Assembly: GCA_934728355.1 (NCBI GenBank)
Contig: CAKVEA010000002.1
Location: 124,001 to 188,000, forward strand
DNA: 64,000 nucleotides
Direction: 5' to 3'
Origin: an uncultured Eubacteriales bacterium
GTDB taxonomy: Bacteria; Bacillota; Clostridia; Oscillospirales; Acutalibacteraceae
The notes under the pieces were generated by a model. It had not been told where the DNA came from, did no database searches, and saw only the letters and a list, made by a program, of their open reading frames with translations. The translations under genes were made by a program, and so were the position numbers. Positions 33,645 to 42,978 of this stretch are shown piece after piece; position 1 is the first letter of the stretch, and every line of letters starts with the position of its first letter.

Positions 33645-35063
33645 TTATCTGTTTTTTATTAAGTGTATTAATTTCTTTTCAATTTCTTGAGCATTTCCTC
33701 TTCCTCGAGTTTGTTTCATTACCATTCCTAAAATAGATTTAAGAGCTTTTTCTTTACCGTTAAGGTAATCTTTTACCGCGGCCTCGCTTGATTCTATTGC
33801 ATTTAAACACATTTTTTCTATATCTTCTTCAGAAAAACCTTGTAAATCCGTTGGAGATATAAGCTCCTTGACCCCTTTTCCTGTTTTAATCATCTCAGAT
33901 AAAGTTTTTTTACCGAGATTCATATTAATTTTTCCTTCACAAACAAGCTTAGCAAGTTCATTAAGCTGAAAAGGTGATACTAAAATATTAAACTTTTCTT
34001 TCTCAGATTCTGTTTCAATATTTCTGAAAATTTCACCTATAATAAAATTAGATACAACTTTAGGATTTTTAATTCCTTCGCTGGCTTTTTCAAAAAAATC
34101 TGAAACATTTTTATATTTAACTAAAAGAGCAGCATCTTTTTCGGGTATACTCCAAGAATCAACGTATCTTCTCATTCTCTTATCGGGCATTTCAGGTAAA
34201 GATTTTTTTATTTCCTCTATTTCATCTTTTGTCAGAATGATTTCAACCAAATCAGGATCTCTAAAATATCTGTAATCCTCCGCATCTTCTTTACTACGCA
34301 TACTTTCTGTTGAGTTTGTAGACTCGCAATATCTAAGCGTTTGCTGAATAACTTTTTCACCAGCATCTAAAACATCTGCCTGACGATCAAATTCATAATC
34401 TATTGCTTTAGTCATGAAAGTTATGGAATTCATATTCTTTATTTCTGTTCTTGTTCCAAATTCAGAACTTCCTGAAGGCTTAATTGAAATATTGACATCA
34501 CATCTCATAGAGCCTTCTTGCATCTTACAATCCGAAACTCCTGCATATCTTAAAAGGTTTTGCAATTTCTCTACATATTCTCTAGCTTCCGCAGAGGAAC
34601 TTATATCCGGTTCTGTGACTATTTCTATAAGAGGAACTCCTCCTCTGTTGTAATCAACATAAACATCTCCTCCGTTGTGAACTAGTTTACCTGCGTCCTC
34701 TTCCATATGAATACGATTTATTCTTATTCTTTTACCACTGGAAAGTTCAACATATCCATTTTTACATATCGGAACTTCAAATTGAGATATTTGATAAGCT
34801 TTAGCTAAATCAGGATAAACATAGTTTTTTCTATCCATCATAGATTTCAAATTAATTTCGCAATTTGTTGCCAAACCCGCTTTAATAGCAAGATTTATAA
34901 CCTCACGGTTTATTTTCGGTAAAGTTCCGGGAAGGCCTATGCAAATCGGACAACAATGTGTATTAGGATCTGCTCCGAAATCATTTTCACAGCTGCAAAA
35001 TATTTTTGTTTTGGTCGAAAGCTCTACATGTGTTTCAAGGCCAACCACTAAATCATATTTCAT
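33645..35063 (-). CDS. gatB: Asp-tRNA(Asn)/Glu-tRNA(Gln) amidotransferase subunit B
   Basis: A 472-residue GatB. It starts DLVVGLETHVELSTKTKIFC and holds the C-x-C...C-x2-C zinc site (FCSCENDF, CCPICIG), the GTLPKIN kinase-like motif, and a C-terminal YqeY-type tail. GatB binds the tRNA and activates the misacylated amino acid with ATP. Its start overlaps the gatA stop by 4 bp. Length is typical. Confidence 0.97.
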   Translation of the reverse strand: MKYDLVVGLETHVELSTKTKIFCSCENDFGADPNTHCCPICIGLPGTLPKINREVINLAIKAGLATNCEINLKSMMDRKNYVYPDLAKAYQISQFEVPICKNGYVELSSGKRIRINRIHMEEDAGKLVHNGGDVYVDYNRGGVPLIEIVTEPDISSSAEAREYVEKLQNLLRYAGVSDCKMQEGSMRCDVNISIKPSGSSEFGTRTEIKNMNSITFMTKAIDYEFDRQADVLDAGEKVIQQTLRYCESTNSTESMRSKEDAEDYRYFRDPDLVEIILTKDEIEEIKKSLPEMPDKRMRRYVDSWSIPEKDAALLVKYKNVSDFFEKASEGIKNPKVVSNFIIGEIFRNIETESEKEKFNILVSPFQLNELAKLVCEGKINMNLGKKTLSEMIKTGKGVKELISPTDLQGFSEEDIEKMCLNAIESSEAAVKDYLNGKEKALKSILGMVMKQTRGRGNAQEIEKKLIHLIKNR

Positions 35064-36529
35064 ATTTTTACCCCCATGTCAACATCTTTATTGTAAGCAT
35101 AATCTGTGAAAATCTCAAAGTTATGAGCAACACTTAAAATCTTAGCCTCTGTAAATCTTTTTCCTATAAGTTGCATTCCTATAGGTAAACCATTTGAATC
35201 AAAACCACATGGCAAAGAGATAGCAGGCAAGCTGGCAATATTCACAGGAACGGTACAAATATCAGCTTGATAAATTTCTTCAGGACTTTCATAACTCTTT
35301 TCAGAAGGAAATGCCGTTACCGGAGAAGTCGGAGTTAAAAGAACATCGTATTTTTCAAAAGCTCTATTAAAAGCATCTATTATGGCTAAACGAAGTTTTT
35401 GAGCTTTGCCGTAATAAGCATCATAATATCCTGAGCTTAAAACATAATTTCCTAAAAGAATACGACGTTTAACTTCCTTGCCAAATCCTTCACTTCTTGT
35501 TTTACATATCATTTCGTCTATATTTTTATAATTTTTACTTCTGTAACCATATCTAACACCGTCATATCTTGCCAAATTAGAAGATGCCTCAGCACATGCA
35601 AGAATATAGTAAACAGGTAAAGCTGTAGAAACTTCAGGAAAATCAAAATACTCGATACTCATTCCCATTGATTCGTACTGCTTAATTGCTTTTTCAAGTG
35701 CCTCTTTGACATCTTTATCAACAGACTCATAGTATTGCTTTGGTATCCCTATTTTCATTCCCTTAACACTGTTATTAAGCAAGTTATAAGTTTCAAAAGA
35801 AATATTGTTCCAAGAAGTTGAATCTTTAGGATCATATTTTGCGATACTGTCAAAAATTATTGAAACATCTTCAACAGTTTTTGCAATAGGTCCTATTTGA
35901 TCTAGACTTGAAGCATAAGCAATAAGACCATATCTTGAGACCGCTCCATAACTTGGTTTCAAGCCAACTACTCCACAAAAACTTGAAGGTTGTCTGACTG
36001 ATCCTCCTGTATCGGATCCAAGTCCATAAGCAGCAATATTGCCTCCGACAGCAGCAGCAACTCCTCCCGAACTTCCTCCTGAGACATGATTTAAATTGTG
36101 AGGGTTTTTAGCTCCGCCTATACACGAAGTTTCACAAGAAGAACCCATTGCAAATTCGTCCATATTGGTTTTACCAAGTAAAACTGCATTCTCATTTTTC
36201 AAAATATTCCAAACTTCAGCATTATAAATCGGCTTATATCCTTCTAAAATTTTAGAGCAACATGTAGTTTCGATTCCTTTGGTTGAAATATTATCTTTAA
36301 GTGTCATAGGAACACCTTCAAGAGGCTTTATTTCCTCACCATGTGCAATCTTTCTATCAACAGATTTCGCCGCATCTATAGCCTCCTGACTGCAGACTGT
36401 GACATAAGCATTTAAAGGGTTTTCTTCTATTTTACTTAAATATTTTCTGGTAAGTTCTTCGCAGGATATTTCTTTACTTGAAAGCATTTTATTTATTTTT
36501 TTAATTATTCCGCTTTTGTTATTCCCCAT
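35060..36529 (-). CDS. gatA: Asp-tRNA(Asn)/Glu-tRNA(Gln) amidotransferase subunit A
   Basis: A 489-residue amidase-signature enzyme that frees ammonia from glutamine. The Ser-cisSer-Lys triad regions are present: PMTLKDNIST (Lys), SGGSSGGVAAAVGGN and GSDTGGSVRQPSSFCGVVG. Order aspS-gatC-gatA-gatB with short gaps marks one operon. Length is normal. Confidence 0.97.
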   Translation of the reverse strand: MGNNKSGIIKKINKMLSSKEISCEELTRKYLSKIEENPLNAYVTVCSQEAIDAAKSVDRKIAHGEEIKPLEGVPMTLKDNISTKGIETTCCSKILEGYKPIYNAEVWNILKNENAVLLGKTNMDEFAMGSSCETSCIGGAKNPHNLNHVSGGSSGGVAAAVGGNIAAYGLGSDTGGSVRQPSSFCGVVGLKPSYGAVSRYGLIAYASSLDQIGPIAKTVEDVSIIFDSIAKYDPKDSTSWNNISFETYNLLNNSVKGMKIGIPKQYYESVDKDVKEALEKAIKQYESMGMSIEYFDFPEVSTALPVYYILACAEASSNLARYDGVRYGYRSKNYKNIDEMICKTRSEGFGKEVKRRILLGNYVLSSGYYDAYYGKAQKLRLAIIDAFNRAFEKYDVLLTPTSPVTAFPSEKSYESPEEIYQADICTVPVNIASLPAISLPCGFDSNGLPIGMQLIGKRFTEAKILSVAHNFEIFTDYAYNKDVDMGVKI

Positions 36530-36558
36530 TTACTGCACCCTTTCAAAAAATTTGACTT

Positions 36559-36837
36559 TTATTTTGATTTTTCAATATAGAAAAATCCATCTTTCCCACC
36601 ATCAACATTTTTAAGAATTTCTTCACGAGGAAAAGATTCCTTTATTTCATCGTTTCTAAAAGCATTAAATACATCTTGAATTTGAGTCTTGGATTCATAA
36701 TTATAATTAGCATCATTAATTTTTGCGGCAAAGGAAACTATTGAATTCATTTCTCTAACACCTTCTTCAAGCTCTTTTTCGCTTAAATAAAGTTTTGAAA
36801 GCTTAGCTATTGACATAACATCTTCCTTAGTTACCAT
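36559..36837 (-). CDS. gatC: Asp-tRNA(Asn)/Glu-tRNA(Gln) amidotransferase subunit C
   Basis: A 92-residue GatC starting VTKEDVMSIAKLSKLYLSE, the usual N-terminal helix (V..IA.LA.L). The short protein wraps around GatA and GatB and stabilises them. It is 25 bp after aspS and 29 bp before gatA. Confidence 0.93.
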   Translation of the reverse strand: MVTKEDVMSIAKLSKLYLSEKELEEGVREMNSIVSFAAKINDANYNYESKTQIQDVFNAFRNDEIKESFPREEILKNVDGGKDGFFYIEKSK

Positions 36838-36862
36838 TAAAAATTCCCACTCCTTTAATTTG

Positions 36863-38623
36863 TTATTTATGCTGACCTCTTATTTTTATATGAACTTCAC
36901 GCAATTGTTCTTCTGAAACTTCGCTGGGAGACCCAAGCATAACATCCTGAGCATTGCTGTTCATCGGGAATGCTATTACTTCTCTTATATTCTCTTCATC
37001 AAGTAGAAGCATTATCATGCGGTCAACTCCGGGAGCCATACCGGCATGTGCCGGAGCGCCAAACTTAAATGAATTATAAAGAGCACTAAATTTGTTTAGT
37101 ATATCTTCTTCTGTGTATCCTGCAATTTCAAAAGCTTTAAGCATAATCTTTGGATCATGGTTTCTGACTGCACCAGAAGAAAGTTCTATACCATTGCAAA
37201 CCAAATCGTATTGATATGCAAGAACATCCAAAGGATTCTTATTTTCAAGGGCTTCAAGTCCTCCTTGTGGCATAGAGAAAGGATTATGAGTAAATATAAT
37301 CTTACCTGTTTCTTCATCTTCTTCATACATTGGGAAATCCACTATAAAACAAAACTCAAATTTTTCTTTGTCAATAAGATCAAGACGCTTTCCAAGTTCT
37401 GTTCTAATTTGACCGGCAAATTTAGGAGCGAATTTTTCACTATCTGCAATAAAATACGTAACACATCCCGGTTTGATAAGACACTTTTCAGCAAATAGTT
37501 GACGTTTTTCATCAGGAATAAACTTATTTATCGGACCGCTATATTCTCCGTTCTCATTGACCTTAATATAGCCAAGACCTTTCATTCCTATTTCAAGAGC
37601 AAAATCATTCATTTTATCGAAAAACTTTCTGGGTTTTCCAGCACAATCAGGAACAGTTATCGCGCGAACGGTTTTACCTTCAAAAGCAGCAAATCCGGAA
37701 CCTTGAAAAATTTCAGATATATCAACTATTTCAAGAGGATTTCTTAAATCCGGTTTATCAGATCCGTATTTAAGCATAGATTCAGCATAAGGAATTTTCT
37801 TAAACGGTTTTGAAGAAACTTTTTTATTTGAAAATTTTGTAAAAGTATCATAAATGACTTCTTCTGTTACTTTGAAAACATCTTCTTGAGTTGCAAAAGA
37901 CATTTCATAATCAAGTTGATAAAATTCTCCGGGAGAACGGTCAGCACGAGCATCTTCATCTCTAAAACAAGGTGCTATTTGAAAATATCTGTCAAACCCG
38001 GAAACCATTAAAAGCTGCTTAAATATCTGAGGTGCTTGAGGAAGAGCATAGAATTTGCCATGATGTTTTCTGCTTGGAATTAAATAATCTCTTGCACCTT
38101 CCGGTGAAGAAGCAGACATAAGAGGAGTTTGTATCTCTGTAAAGCCAAGTTCATGCATTTTATTTCTTAAGAAGTGAAGAATTTCGGATCTTAAAGATAT
38201 ATTTTTATGAACATGAAAATTTCTGAGATCTAAAAATCTATATTTAAGACGAAGCTCTTCTTTAGTTTCTGTAGAATCCGAAACCTCAAAAGGAAGCATA
38301 GCACTACACTTACCGACAAGCTCAATACTTTCACATTTTACTTCAAGCTTACCTGTTTCAAGTTTAGGATTTATATTTTCTTCGGATCTAAGACAAACTT
38401 TACCGTAAACAGAAACTGCACTTTCTCTTGAAATATTTTTTATCATTTCGCAATCATTAATTACTATCTGCACATATCCATAGTGGTCTCTCAAGTCGAT
38501 AAATGTAATTCCGCCATGATCTCTTATATTTTCAACCCATCCTGCTAAACGAATATTTTTTCCAACCATTTTTTCATTAACTTTGCCACAATATTCACTG
38601 CGGTATTTATTCTCGATTTTCAT
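36863..38623 (-). CDS. aspS: Aspartyl-tRNA synthetase, probably non-discriminating
   Basis: A 586-residue bacterial-type AspRS: N-terminal OB-fold (AGWVENIRDHGG), class II motif 2 FRDEDARADRSPGEFYQLD, the GAD insertion domain near 300-400, and motif 3 GMAPGVDRM. The ATG at 38623 has AAGGA; 46 in-frame upstream codons do not match the family. The OB-fold reads RDHGG, with His where discriminating enzymes such as that of E. coli have Leu; His there is linked to enzymes that also charge tRNA-Asn. Joined to gatCAB this suggests Asn-tRNA is made by charging with Asp and amidation. No asparaginyl-tRNA synthetase is in the window to test it. Confidence 0.95.
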   Translation of the reverse strand: MKIENKYRSEYCGKVNEKMVGKNIRLAGWVENIRDHGGITFIDLRDHYGYVQIVINDCEMIKNISRESAVSVYGKVCLRSEENINPKLETGKLEVKCESIELVGKCSAMLPFEVSDSTETKEELRLKYRFLDLRNFHVHKNISLRSEILHFLRNKMHELGFTEIQTPLMSASSPEGARDYLIPSRKHHGKFYALPQAPQIFKQLLMVSGFDRYFQIAPCFRDEDARADRSPGEFYQLDYEMSFATQEDVFKVTEEVIYDTFTKFSNKKVSSKPFKKIPYAESMLKYGSDKPDLRNPLEIVDISEIFQGSGFAAFEGKTVRAITVPDCAGKPRKFFDKMNDFALEIGMKGLGYIKVNENGEYSGPINKFIPDEKRQLFAEKCLIKPGCVTYFIADSEKFAPKFAGQIRTELGKRLDLIDKEKFEFCFIVDFPMYEEDEETGKIIFTHNPFSMPQGGLEALENKNPLDVLAYQYDLVCNGIELSSGAVRNHDPKIMLKAFEIAGYTEEDILNKFSALYNSFKFGAPAHAGMAPGVDRMIMLLLDEENIREVIAFPMNSNAQDVMLGSPSEVSEEQLREVHIKIRGQHK

Positions 38624-38818
38624 AATCCTTTTCCTTTCTGAATTAAAATATATTCTTGAAAAATTTGACCATATACTTATATTATTTTTCCAATTACCTT
38701 GCATTATATCATTATCTGCTATCATCTTCAAATATTTATTTACAGAATACAATTTATACATAAATTCAAATGCGATTACAAATAATAAGTAAATATTAAA
38801 TAAACCTTACATATCTTG

Positions 38819-38846
38819 TTGATATTTTGTAATTTTTTGTTATAAT
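38819..38846 (+). promoter_or_regulatory. Promoter of the M23 peptidase gene
   Basis: TTGATA (38819-38824), 16 bases, TATAAT (38841-38846). It lies in the divergent region between aspS and the peptidase gene. The rest of the 38624-38924 interval shows no other gene, and I see no T-box leader for aspS. Confidence 0.7.
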
Positions 38847-38924
38847 TAATTAAGAAATAGTTTTTTAGACTTTTTCAAAAAGATGTCGAAATTTAAGGAA
38901 GTATAGGAGGTTTATGTATACAGT

Positions 38925-40316
38925 ATGCGTTTTTATAGTTCAAAACACAGTGAAAAAAAATGCTTAATACCAATTAAAAAATTTTCATTTCCTGTTGTAA
39001 CAAGCTTAATATTCATGGCGACTGTTTTATACTGGAACAATCAAAACTACGGTCTTGCACTGGAATATAACGGTCAACAAATAGCAACTGTTAATCATGA
39101 GCGGGTTTATGAGGAAGCTGAGCAACTAATTAGAAATCAAATTCCTTTAAATGAAAAACATAAAATTTCAAAAGCAAATACCAAACTGAAGGTATCCACA
39201 GTTGAAAAAAAAGAATGCTGTGAAAAACCCGAAACAGTAAAAAACAAAATCATAGAAAACTCAGGAGAGTCTTTAAAATCCGGATTTGCAGTTTATATTA
39301 AGGGAAAAGTTATAGCTGTTTCTGATTCAAAAGAAGAAATAGAAAAAATTTTAGATCAAATGCTTAAAGACAGCAAAAAACAATTTGAAAATTCAACAGC
39401 TGTTTTTACAGATGAAATAGAAATAAAAGAAGAACTTTTTCCATCCGAAAAAATTCAGTCAAAAGAAGAAATAAATAATAAAATTAATTCAAAAGTTGAA
39501 AATATTGTTCCATATATAGTGAAAGAAACAGATAGTATAGTAAGTATAGCTGAAAAATTCGGAATGAAACCGGAAACATTACTTGCAATTAATAATAAAA
39601 AACATGGAGAATCTATATATCCGGGAGACGTAATCAGTGTTATAGAAACAGATACATTACTCCATATAAAAATAATTGCACATACAAGTGAAGAAACAGA
39701 AATTCCCTACAAAACCGTTATAAATGAAGATCCTAATTTAGAAAAAGGAAAAACTATAACAGTAACGCAGGGAATTAACGGAAAAGAAAAAGTGAATTAC
39801 AATGTAACTTATTTAGACGGAAAAGAAATAAAAAAGGAAGAAATAAAAAGAGAAATTATACTAGACCCTGTTGATCAAGAAGAAACCATTGGAACAAAAA
39901 AAGAAGAATTTATTTGGCCAGTACCATATACCTTTAATATTACAAGTCCTTATGGATTACGTGAAAAAAATGAATTTCATCGTGGAATAGATATAGCTTC
40001 CGGTGGTGTTTTAGGAAAAGATATATTAGCGGCAAAAGACGGCACTATAGAAGTTTCAGCCACGAGCAACAGAGGATATGGTAACCACATCATAATTGAC
40101 CACAATGATGGTACAAAAACTGTTTACGGGCATTGTAGCAGTTTAAATGTAAAAAAAGGTCAAAGTGTTAAACAAGGTGATGTGATTGCTAAAGTTGGTA
40201 CAACTGGTCAATCTACAGGACCACATCTTCACTTCGAGATAAGAAAAAGAGAAAACCCAAAAGGTGAGTATAAAGCCATCAATCCAATTAAATATCTAAA
40301 AAATTTATGTAATTAA
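38925..40316 (+). CDS. LysM/G5/M23 cell-wall endopeptidase, membrane-anchored
   Basis: A 463-residue exported protein. Order: short basic cytoplasmic tail; membrane anchor near 22-36 (FPVVTSLIFMATVLYW); a linker; LysM domain near 195-240 (IVPYIVKETDSIVSIAEKFG); G5 domain near 245-320; M23 peptidase domain near 330-455. Zinc ligands are seen in FHRGIDIASG (His, Asp) and GPHLHFEI (His-x-His). Such enzymes cut peptide cross-links of peptidoglycan. The ribosome-binding site is odd: AGGAGG (38905-38910) is 14 bases from this ATG but only 3 from an ATG at 38914 in another frame, which opens a 17-codon ORF. Confidence 0.92.
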   Translation: MRFYSSKHSEKKCLIPIKKFSFPVVTSLIFMATVLYWNNQNYGLALEYNGQQIATVNHERVYEEAEQLIRNQIPLNEKHKISKANTKLKVSTVEKKECCEKPETVKNKIIENSGESLKSGFAVYIKGKVIAVSDSKEEIEKILDQMLKDSKKQFENSTAVFTDEIEIKEELFPSEKIQSKEEINNKINSKVENIVPYIVKETDSIVSIAEKFGMKPETLLAINNKKHGESIYPGDVISVIETDTLLHIKIIAHTSEETEIPYKTVINEDPNLEKGKTITVTQGINGKEKVNYNVTYLDGKEIKKEEIKREIILDPVDQEETIGTKKEEFIWPVPYTFNITSPYGLREKNEFHRGIDIASGGVLGKDILAAKDGTIEVSATSNRGYGNHIIIDHNDGTKTVYGHCSSLNVKKGQSVKQGDVIAKVGTTGQSTGPHLHFEIRKRENPKGEYKAINPIKYLKNLCN

Positions 40317-40320
40317 AAAC

Positions 40321-40358
40321 AATTCGATTTCATATTGCAGTATGGAATCGAATTTTAC
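40321..40358 (+). terminator. Terminator of the M23 peptidase gene
   Basis: AATTCGATTTCATA (40321-40334) pairs with TATGGAATCGAATT (40341-40354) with one wobble, loop TTGCAG, then a short T run. Confidence 0.75.
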
Positions 40359-40473
40359 TTTCCATAAAAAGTTAACATCACAATTCACTGTTTTTTATGG
40401 CTAAAAATTAAGCCATATATTTATTGTAGTTTATTGATAAAAAAAGTCAATTATTATTTTAATAAATATATAT

Positions 40474-40854
40474 TTATGACTTATTAACCCCTATTATTCC
40501 GCCTATAGAACTAATAGATACTCCAACAGCATATTTAATAGCAGAAAACCAACTAATACCTTGATTCCCTGTAATCATTCCTCCGATAATCATTATAATG
40601 AACAAAGCGGTTCCGCAAAAAAAACCGTAAATAAGACCTTTTATTTTTGATATATACCCTGCTGTATAACCCGAAGCAAAAGCACTGGCAGCCAAAATAA
40701 ATAGATTTATTCCATCCAGTAATTCTTCTCCTAAACTACCACTCTTTAGAAGTAAAAAAGTTATTGAAGAAAGCATGAAAAAAGAACTTATTATACCTAC
40801 AATTATGCCTGCGACTATAGGTTTTAAAGAAAAATATGTTTTAGAACTATTCAT
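40474..40854 (-). CDS. TIGR04086-like (YrzE-like) four-helix membrane protein
   Basis: A 126-residue membrane protein with four hydrophobic segments separated by short Gly-rich turns (PIVAGIIVGIISSFFMLSS; LFILAASAFASGYTAGYI; GLIYGFFCGTALFIIMIIGG; AVGVSISSIGGIIG). Size and pattern match the TIGR04086/YrzE family of unknown function, common in spore formers. GAGGTGG precedes the ATG at 40854. It stands alone between two terminators, on the strand opposite the M23 gene. Confidence 0.75.
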   Translation of the reverse strand: MNSSKTYFSLKPIVAGIIVGIISSFFMLSSITFLLLKSGSLGEELLDGINLFILAASAFASGYTAGYISKIKGLIYGFFCGTALFIIMIIGGMITGNQGISWFSAIKYAVGVSISSIGGIIGVNKS

Positions 40855-40921
40855 ATTCCACCTCAAATTATTTTTATTAATATAATTTATATTTCTTAAT
40901 TAATTTAAAAATCCCATAACT

Positions 40922-40965
40922 AAAAAAAAAAATAAAAATCTCAGCATTAAGCTAAGATTTTTTTA
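40922..40965 (-). terminator. Terminator of the secreted hypothetical gene
   Basis: AAAAATCTCAGC (40934-40945) and GCTAAGATTTTT (40951-40962) form a 12-bp stem with one wobble and a 5-base loop, seven bases after the gene's stop on the minus strand, followed there by a long T run. Confidence 0.85.
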
Positions 40966-40971
40966 TACTTT

Positions 40972-41817
40972 TTATTTATTTGCTTCTTTTTCTTTCTCAA
41001 CTAATTGTTTATTGAGATCTTCTAATTTTTGGTCAAAGAAATTATTAACAAACAATTCTACATTACAATTTTTATAAACACCTTTAAGATTTTTCATACA
41101 TTCATCGATTTCACTGAAAATATTTCTACTAAGAGTTACACTAATTGTACCGCCATTATCGGAAACTACATTAGCAATTGAATATAAGTCACTATTTTTA
41201 TTTCCATAATTTTTAATAAGGTCTAAGCACTCTGTTTTACATAGTAATTTTACATAAATTTTTCTAAGTATAAATTCAACGTTGGAATTTTTATTATTAT
41301 AGCAAGGTCCTGAAGTTGTAAATTTATAACTAGAACTTCCAAAAAATTTAGTTGTTCTGTCAGAAACCAATCCAGCCCATACTTTTTCCAATTTTTCGTT
41401 TAATTTAATTTTAATTAATTCGTCCATAACTGTTTCTACGTCAATTTTGCTACTGTCTTTAGTTCCTATAATCTTTTTGACTTTCTCTAAATCTTTAACA
41501 ATTTCTTCATAGCATTTTGTCTCATTATCTTTATTATTAAGTTTATCTTTATATAAGTTGTTAATACTTTCCCTTAATTTTTTGATATCATTTTCTTTGC
41601 TTTCACTATTAACAATACCAAACACAATACTAATAACAGCAGCTGTTACTCCCATTGCACCGAAGCAACAAGCTATTGCAGGTGTCAAATTAGTTTTGGC
41701 AAAGTTTGTAACTTTATCTTTAATGCTACATTCTGCTTTTACACCCGGTAAAAATGAACCTCCTGCCATAACTAAAGACATAACACTTGCAAGTGCTTTG
41801 TTTTTATTTAATTTCAT
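40972..41817 (-). CDS. Unknown exported protein with a central membrane segment
   Basis: A 281-residue protein I do not recognise. It has a clear signal peptide (MKLNKNKALASVMSLVMAGG, cleavage likely near KAEC), then a hydrophobic segment PAIACCFGAMGVTAAVISIV, then a long Lys/Glu-rich, mostly helical region of about 200 residues with scattered cysteines (six in the C-terminal 160 residues). The ATG at 41817 has GGGGG before it and gives the signal peptide its normal position. It has its own promoter and terminator. Orientation would leave the helical region on one membrane face after a hairpin-like N-terminus. I can assign no function. Confidence 0.75.
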   Translation of the reverse strand: MKLNKNKALASVMSLVMAGGSFLPGVKAECSIKDKVTNFAKTNLTPAIACCFGAMGVTAAVISIVFGIVNSESKENDIKKLRESINNLYKDKLNNKDNETKCYEEIVKDLEKVKKIIGTKDSSKIDVETVMDELIKIKLNEKLEKVWAGLVSDRTTKFFGSSSYKFTTSGPCYNNKNSNVEFILRKIYVKLLCKTECLDLIKNYGNKNSDLYSIANVVSDNGGTISVTLSRNIFSEIDECMKNLKGVYKNCNVELFVNNFFDQKLEDLNKQLVEKEKEANK

Positions 41818-41919
41818 AGTAATTCCCCCTACTAGTTCATACAATTTCTCAAAACCTTGCTTATTATAATTAATCAATAATGAATGAACGAATTCACTAC
41901 CAACTCATAACATATGTAT

Positions 41920-41948
41920 AATATAATATATTTTTATTCATTTGTCAA
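41920..41948 (-). promoter_or_regulatory. Promoter of the exported hypothetical gene
   Basis: Minus strand TTGACA (41948-41943), 17 bases, TATATT (41925-41920), about 100 bases before the ATG, leaving a long 5' leader. Confidence 0.65.
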
Positions 41949-42008
41949 CCAAAAATTAAAAAAACAGTAGAATATACAAAAATACCTTTTAAAATATGAA
42001 TTTGGTCA

Positions 42009-42044
42009 TAAAAATTGACTGACATTAAAAAATAAAGTCAGTCA
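42009..42044 (-). terminator. Terminator of spo0A
   Basis: TGACTGAC (42016-42023) with GTCAGTCA (42037-42044), loop of 13 bases, followed on the minus strand by ATTTTTATG. Confidence 0.75.
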
Positions 42045-42066
42045 CAAATAAATATTAAACTATATT

Positions 42067-42861
42067 TTAACCTGCAGAAAGCATTTGAAGTCTAAGTCTG
42101 TCACTAATCATTGCAATAAATTCAGAATTTGTCGGTTTACCTCGCGAAGTATGAATAGTATACCCAAAATAAGAATTAAGTACATCAACATCTCCTCTAT
42201 CCCAAGCCACTTCTATAGCATGTCTTATTGCACGTTCAACCCTAGATGAAGTTGTTTCAAAGTTTTGAGCAACTGCCGGATAAAGTCGTTTAGTAACAGA
42301 ATTTATTATATCAGGTGTTTCAATCGACATTTTAATAGAATCTCTTAAATAATGGTATCCTTTTATATGTGCAGGAACTCCTATTTGATGAAGTACTTCG
42401 GTTATTTTAACATCTAAATGACTTAAACTCTCTTTATGTAAAGGAACAGGTGTACTTTGCTGTGAACTTTTAGCAAGCCTTTCTTTACTGTACGAAATTT
42501 GAAGTATTTTTTCTATGATATCCGAAAAATTAACAGGCTTAACAAGAAAATAGGAGGCCCCTGCAGACATTACTTCTCTTTCAAGAGAAGGTCTCCCAAA
42601 ACCGGAAACTACAATAAATGTCGGCATCTCTATACGTCTGTTTTTTCTTATAGTATTGATTATACCTATTGCATCAATGCGAGGCATAAATAAGTCAATC
42701 AAAACTATATCCGGGGAAGAATTTTCGATTATCTCGATGATTTTAAAACCATCTTTGGGCAAAAATGATAAATCCATAGAATAATGCTTGAACATTTCTA
42801 AGGCTTCTCTGCTGAATTCGATGCAATCTTCTGACGTTAGTATTTTTAACGTATTTTGCAT
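42067..42861 (-). CDS. spo0A: Sporulation master regulator Spo0A
   Basis: A 264-residue response regulator. The receiver domain has phospho-acceptor Asp56 (VLIDLFMPRIDAI), the conserved Ser/Thr region VVSGFG and Lys in FLVKPVN. The C-terminal domain has HIKGYHYLRDSI and the recognition helix region SSRVERAIRHAIEVAWDRG, highly conserved in Spo0A. Phosphorylated Spo0A starts sporulation. The ATG at 42861 has AGGAGG. It follows spoIVB, the usual order in Firmicutes. The acidic pocket reads TSEDC rather than the common DDN, a small deviation. Confidence 0.97.
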   Translation of the reverse strand: MQNTLKILTSEDCIEFSREALEMFKHYSMDLSFLPKDGFKIIEIIENSSPDIVLIDLFMPRIDAIGIINTIRKNRRIEMPTFIVVSGFGRPSLEREVMSAGASYFLVKPVNFSDIIEKILQISYSKERLAKSSQQSTPVPLHKESLSHLDVKITEVLHQIGVPAHIKGYHYLRDSIKMSIETPDIINSVTKRLYPAVAQNFETTSSRVERAIRHAIEVAWDRGDVDVLNSYFGYTIHTSRGKPTNSEFIAMISDRLRLQMLSAG

Positions 42862-42978
42862 AATTTTTCCTCCTAATAATTTTTTTATGATATTTATATT
42901 TACATAAATTACCAAAAATGTCAATGGTTTTCCAGTAAATAAAAATTATTCATATAGAATGTCAAAATAAGTTATTTT

